NCBI GenBank assembly: GCA_026706075.1
Contig: JAPOZM010000087.1
Span: 49,926-113,925 of the forward strand
Direction of reading: 5' to 3'
Origin: Gemmatimonadaceae bacterium
Lineage (GTDB): Bacteria > Latescibacterota > UBA2968 > UBA8231
DNA length: 64,000 bases
The translations under genes were made by a program, and so were the position numbers. Under the pieces are notes generated by a model. The model searched no databases and was not told the origin of the DNA. It saw nothing but the letters and a program-made list of their open reading frames with translations. Below, piece by piece: positions 61,486 through 64,000 of the stretch. Position 1 is the stretch's first letter; each line of letters begins with the position of its first letter.

Positions 61486-62355
61486 TCACCCCCAGCGGCT
61501 GGGCCCGACGCCGGCCGCGTCGCGGGCCATGCCGTCGGGGCGGTTGGGCAGGTCGAACTCGATCTCGCGCGTGTTCAGGCTGCGGAAGAAGGGCTGGATG
61601 TGCTCGGGCAGGGTGGCCACCTGGTCCGGGTCGTAGTCCTCGACCTCGCCGATGGGCCCGGCCCAGTCGGGCCGGTAGGCGATGGCGAACATGCGGCGCA
61701 CCGAGTCGGAGTGGTTGGGGTAGTTGCCGTGGAACAGCTTCTGGTTGATGACCACCGCCGAGCCCGCCTTGCAGCAGACCATCACCTCCTCGGGGTGGCT
61801 CAGGTAGCGCAGGTAGGGGTTGGCGTTGCGGTGCATCGACAGGTGGGAACGCGGGATCGCCTTGAAGGGGGAGCGCTCCGGGGTCTGGTCGTCGAGGTAG
61901 TAGAGGACCCGCGCCAGCACCGGCGCGCTCGACTGGACGCCGAAGATCTTGGAGCCGTAGGGCTGGGCGTCGGTGTGCACGGCGATGCCCGGATGTCCGG
62001 GCTCCGACACTCCGAACCCGCAGGAGGTGCAGATCATGTCGTCGCCGAAGAGGTCGCGCAGGAACTCCACCGTCGGCGGATGGCCGATCGTCTCGATCGC
62101 GGTGGGTGAGTCCGTCCATTGCACGTCGCGGGCGCCGCGCTGGTGGCGGCTGTAGTCGACGCCCCGGGTCGGCAGGCGGGAGAACTCCTGGCGCAGGCTC
62201 TCCACCGTCTCCGGCGGCAGCAGGTCGGGCAGCACCACGTAGCCCTCCAGCTCGATGCAGCGGATCTGCTCGGCCCGGGTCAGGCTGGCGTAGTCGCGCT
62301 CGTCCCGGCGCGCCTCGGCCAGGCTCTCCTTTGGATTGGTGAAGGAAGTGTCCAT
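61486..62355 (-). CDS. Phytanoyl-CoA dioxygenase family protein (PhyH 5)
   Basis: 289 residues. VHTDAQP gives H127 and D129; the distal His is H209 in LFHGNYPN, and RRMFAIAYRPDW carries the Arg. The sequence is more divergent in the N-terminus than the other copies. It is encoded 45 bp after PhyH 6 on the same strand, likely an operon. The 180 bp between its end and DUF4956 hold no convincing feature. Confidence 0.92.
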   Translation of the reverse strand: MDTSFTNPKESLAEARRDERDYASLTRAEQIRCIELEGYVVLPDLLPPETVESLRQEFSRLPTRGVDYSRHQRGARDVQWTDSPTAIETIGHPPTVEFLRDLFGDDMICTSCGFGVSEPGHPGIAVHTDAQPYGSKIFGVQSSAPVLARVLYYLDDQTPERSPFKAIPRSHLSMHRNANPYLRYLSHPEEVMVCCKAGSAVVINQKLFHGNYPNHSDSVRRMFAIAYRPDWAGPIGEVEDYDPDQVATLPEHIQPFFRSLNTREIEFDLPNRPDGMARDAAGVGPSRWG

Positions 62356-62400
62356 CGCTCTCGCTCCTGTGTGAGGCCGGCCCCGGCGCCGGGGCGCCGA

Positions 62401-63525
62401 TCAGGCCGGCGGGTTGTCTCCCTCGAATACCCGGCGCATCGGCTCCGTGATCCGCCCCGCCGCCTCCTGGCGCTCGGCCCAGTGGGCCGGGACGCCCTCG
62501 TTCCAGTGGGCCGGCTCCGCCTCGTCCGGGTCGGGCGTGCGGTAGGCCATCAGCAGCCCCCAGCGGGTGGGGGCGTCGTCGTCGCGGAAGCCGACGCGGT
62601 GGGGCATGTGGTGGACGAAGGAGACCATGCTGCCCGGGTTCAGGGAGAGGACCTCGATGCGCAGGGGCTCCCCGGTGAAGGCGTGGAAGCGGCCCCGCAT
62701 CCAGCCGGCCTGGAACTGCTCGTCGAACTCGCTGCGCCCGGTGTTCCACAGGTAGGGGCTGCGGTAGAGGTGGGCGCCGGGGACCACCGCCAGCTCGCCG
62801 CCCCCGTCGTCGACGCCCATGCCTTCGGGATAGCACAGGGTGCGCACGCACTGGTGCGGAAAGTACTCCCGGCTCGGCGGGCGGTCGTTGTCGCGGCCGT
62901 AGACGTCCTCGGTCTCGTACTGGCCCTGGCGGTAGCCGTGGGCGTGCCAGCGCCGGCCGGTCGACCCCGGCGGGCGGTTCAGCATAAGGATGTGGTCCAG
63001 CAGGAACCGCGGCCCGAGGAGCCGGGCGAAGAGCTCCATCATCTGCGGGTGGGTGGTGGCGACGTCGAGGATGAAGCCGTCGTAGGCGGGGGAGAAGTAC
63101 TCGGGCATGACCCCCTCCCACCGGCGGCCGTCGGCCGCGGGGACGGTCCCGGGCCCGAAGAGGCCGTGGTCCTTCATGTAGTCGCGCAGGCCGGGGGTCA
63201 TCTGGATGACCCGCATCTGCTCGGAGCCGCCGCAGCAGGAGGCCAGGAACCCGGGGGCATGGACCTCCGGATCGGGAGCCGTCAGGCCCATGCCGGCGTA
63301 GTCGAGGGCGCCCCAGTCGGTGCGCTGGAGGAAGGAGTCGTTCAGCTCCTGGAGACGCTGCAGGGTGGCCGTCCAGCGGCGGCGGCCCTCGTCCGTGAGG
63401 ACTCCGTCCCAGACCCAGTACCCCTCGCGTTCGAAGAAGCCGCGGTCGAAGGCGGCCAGGACCTCGGGCCGCAGGAGCGCCTCGGGGGCGGTCCCGGCCC
63501 GGCTGCTCTGTTCCTCTGTGGTCAT
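62401..63525 (-). CDS. PhyH-superfamily protein with HxH instead of HxD metal motif (PhyH 6)
   Basis: 374 residues. The fold is like the others (RGFFEREGYWVWDGVLTDEG, FLLDHILMLNRPPGSTGRRWHAHGYRQG), but the metal motif reads H194-A-H196 instead of HxD. The distal His lies in VSFVHHMPHRVGF (H306 or H309) and the Arg in TRWGLLMAYRTP. Asp to His gives a three-His site if metal is bound. The protein is about 80 residues longer than the other copies. ATG 63525 is the first start that matches the family. It forms an operon with PhyH 5. Confidence 0.85.
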   Translation of the reverse strand: MTTEEQSSRAGTAPEALLRPEVLAAFDRGFFEREGYWVWDGVLTDEGRRRWTATLQRLQELNDSFLQRTDWGALDYAGMGLTAPDPEVHAPGFLASCCGGSEQMRVIQMTPGLRDYMKDHGLFGPGTVPAADGRRWEGVMPEYFSPAYDGFILDVATTHPQMMELFARLLGPRFLLDHILMLNRPPGSTGRRWHAHGYRQGQYETEDVYGRDNDRPPSREYFPHQCVRTLCYPEGMGVDDGGGELAVVPGAHLYRSPYLWNTGRSEFDEQFQAGWMRGRFHAFTGEPLRIEVLSLNPGSMVSFVHHMPHRVGFRDDDAPTRWGLLMAYRTPDPDEAEPAHWNEGVPAHWAERQEAAGRITEPMRRVFEGDNPPA

Positions 63526-63670
63526 CCGTCCCGGTTCGTTGCAGGGTGGACCGCAAAGATACGGCCGCCACCCGCGGCGGCGCACCAGCGACCGGGCGAG
63601 CGGGAGTCCTGGCGGTCCTGCATTCCCCGTTCTGCTCTCGAGTCCTTTCCGGGGGCGGTCCTCAGCCCCC

Positions 63671-64000
63671 TTACTCGGCCATCCCCAGGCGATACCCGAC
63701 CTTGGACTCGTTGAAGATGTAGGTGGGGTTCCTGGCTTCGTCTCCCAGCTTGCGGCGGATGCTCTTGACGGTCGAGCGCAAGGTCCGCCGGTCGGAGAAG
63801 GCCTCCAGGCCCAGATGCGGTGCAGCAGCTCGTCGTAGGTCACCGGCGTTCCCGGATCACCTGCATGACGATCTCCTCGGCGCACCGTCTCCCCGGTGCT
63901 CAACGCCTGGGTCACGGGGAACCCGCAGGGAGACTTCCCCCCCGTCGCCGCGCCGGAAGGTAAGGATCCGGAGCAGATCCTCCGGTGACTGGTCCGCCTT
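63671..64000 (-). pseudogene. OmpR-type winged-helix regulator fragment with several frameshifts (extends beyond edge)
   Basis: The minus-strand end reads FSDRRTLRSTVKSIRRKLGDEAR, then NPTYIFNESKVGYRLGMAE and a stop at 63671, the recognition helix and wing of OmpR/PhoB-type regulators. Upstream pieces VTYDELLHRIW and EEIVMQVIRE and FRRGDGGE belong to the same domain but lie in different frames, needing at least three one- or two-base corrections within about 250 bp. The N-terminal receiver or sensor part would be beyond the edge. Both sequence error near a contig end and real decay could explain it. Confidence 0.7.

Noticed and set aside
1..64000. Prophage, integrative element or plasmid origin.
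   Set aside because: No integrase, transposase, terminase, replication or partition gene was seen; acquired genes look like single modules.

Overview
The window is high-GC (roughly 70 percent) bacterial DNA, densely packed and organised as short runs of genes on both strands. Several secreted giants end in an FlgD/Ig-like C-terminal tail (a PNPFN or NPFN motif, then a GVY.YRL-type motif and a terminal LIK/LIR/LLR/LVR). There are six phytanoyl-CoA dioxygenase (PhyH) genes, a sulfatase, planctomycete/latescibacterial-type sugar genes and a DUF4956 protein. Together these suggest an uncultured member of the FCB group, most likely Latescibacterota or a neighbouring phylum. This placement is inference from gene content; there is no rRNA or universal marker in the window. 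I saw no tRNA, rRNA, CRISPR array or complete IS element.

Layout. 1-9.9 kb: a corrinoid acquisition and salvage locus (tail-bearing beta-propeller, PduO adenosyltransferase, periplasmic binding protein, then BtuC, BtuD, a cytosolic-type BtuF, CbiZ, CbiB), split by a divergent class II Fic gene. 9.9-10.7 kb: a FitAB/VapBC-type toxin-antitoxin pair whose toxin carries a one-base frameshift in its first catalytic motif. 10.8-15.9 kb: an M6-type metalloprotease with Asp-box propellers, preceded by a tiny membrane peptide with a sigma-54-type promoter and a DUF3800 relic. 16.3-20.7 kb: a TonB-dependent receptor operon with a BtrH/C39-like protein. 20.8-24.5 kb: CPBP-like membrane protein, ankyrin protein, SDR and FAD oxidoreductase. 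24.6-29.9 kb: a 1758-residue secreted metzincin/WD40/Ig/dockerin-like protein. 30-37.4 kb: PhyH genes, MsrAB, HD protein, a second tiny peptide with the same leader and promoter, a class V aminotransferase, a thioesterase and a YWTD propeller. 37.5-41.9 kb: an operon of sugar-acid-type genes (UxuA-like, unknown, TIM-barrel, gluconolactonase). 42-43.2 kb: an AAA/DUF4143 ATPase abutting a 39-bp palindrome. 43.2-49.4 kb: a LarA-like gene and an operon of HemL-like aminomutase, PhyH, sulfatase and PhyH. 49.4-50.4 kb: a lower-GC orphan Mrr-like nuclease. 50.5-54.1 kb: bicupin, an ECF sigma fused to a DUF1080-like domain, a tautomerase and a GH32/43-like propeller. 54.1-59.3 kb: a tail-domain relic, a small peptide, CPBP plus TPR genes, a GH2-like protein lacking the usual NE motif, and an AbiEii-type toxin-antitoxin module. 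59.4-64 kb: an SdiA-regulated-type propeller, DUF4956, two PhyH genes and a frameshifted winged-helix regulator.

Biology. The gene set fits a heterotroph that scavenges corrinoids, digests external protein with large tail-sorted enzymes, and degrades sulfated or uronic-acid glycans and small oxidisable compounds. The most distinctive signal is a duplicated element: about 70 bp of conserved leader with a near-consensus -24/-12 promoter followed by a 28-32-residue membrane peptide, present at 15.8 kb and 32.8 kb. Several frame breaks (vapC, the regulator at the right edge) are one-base losses, often next to short homopolymers, so sequencing error and real decay must both be considered.
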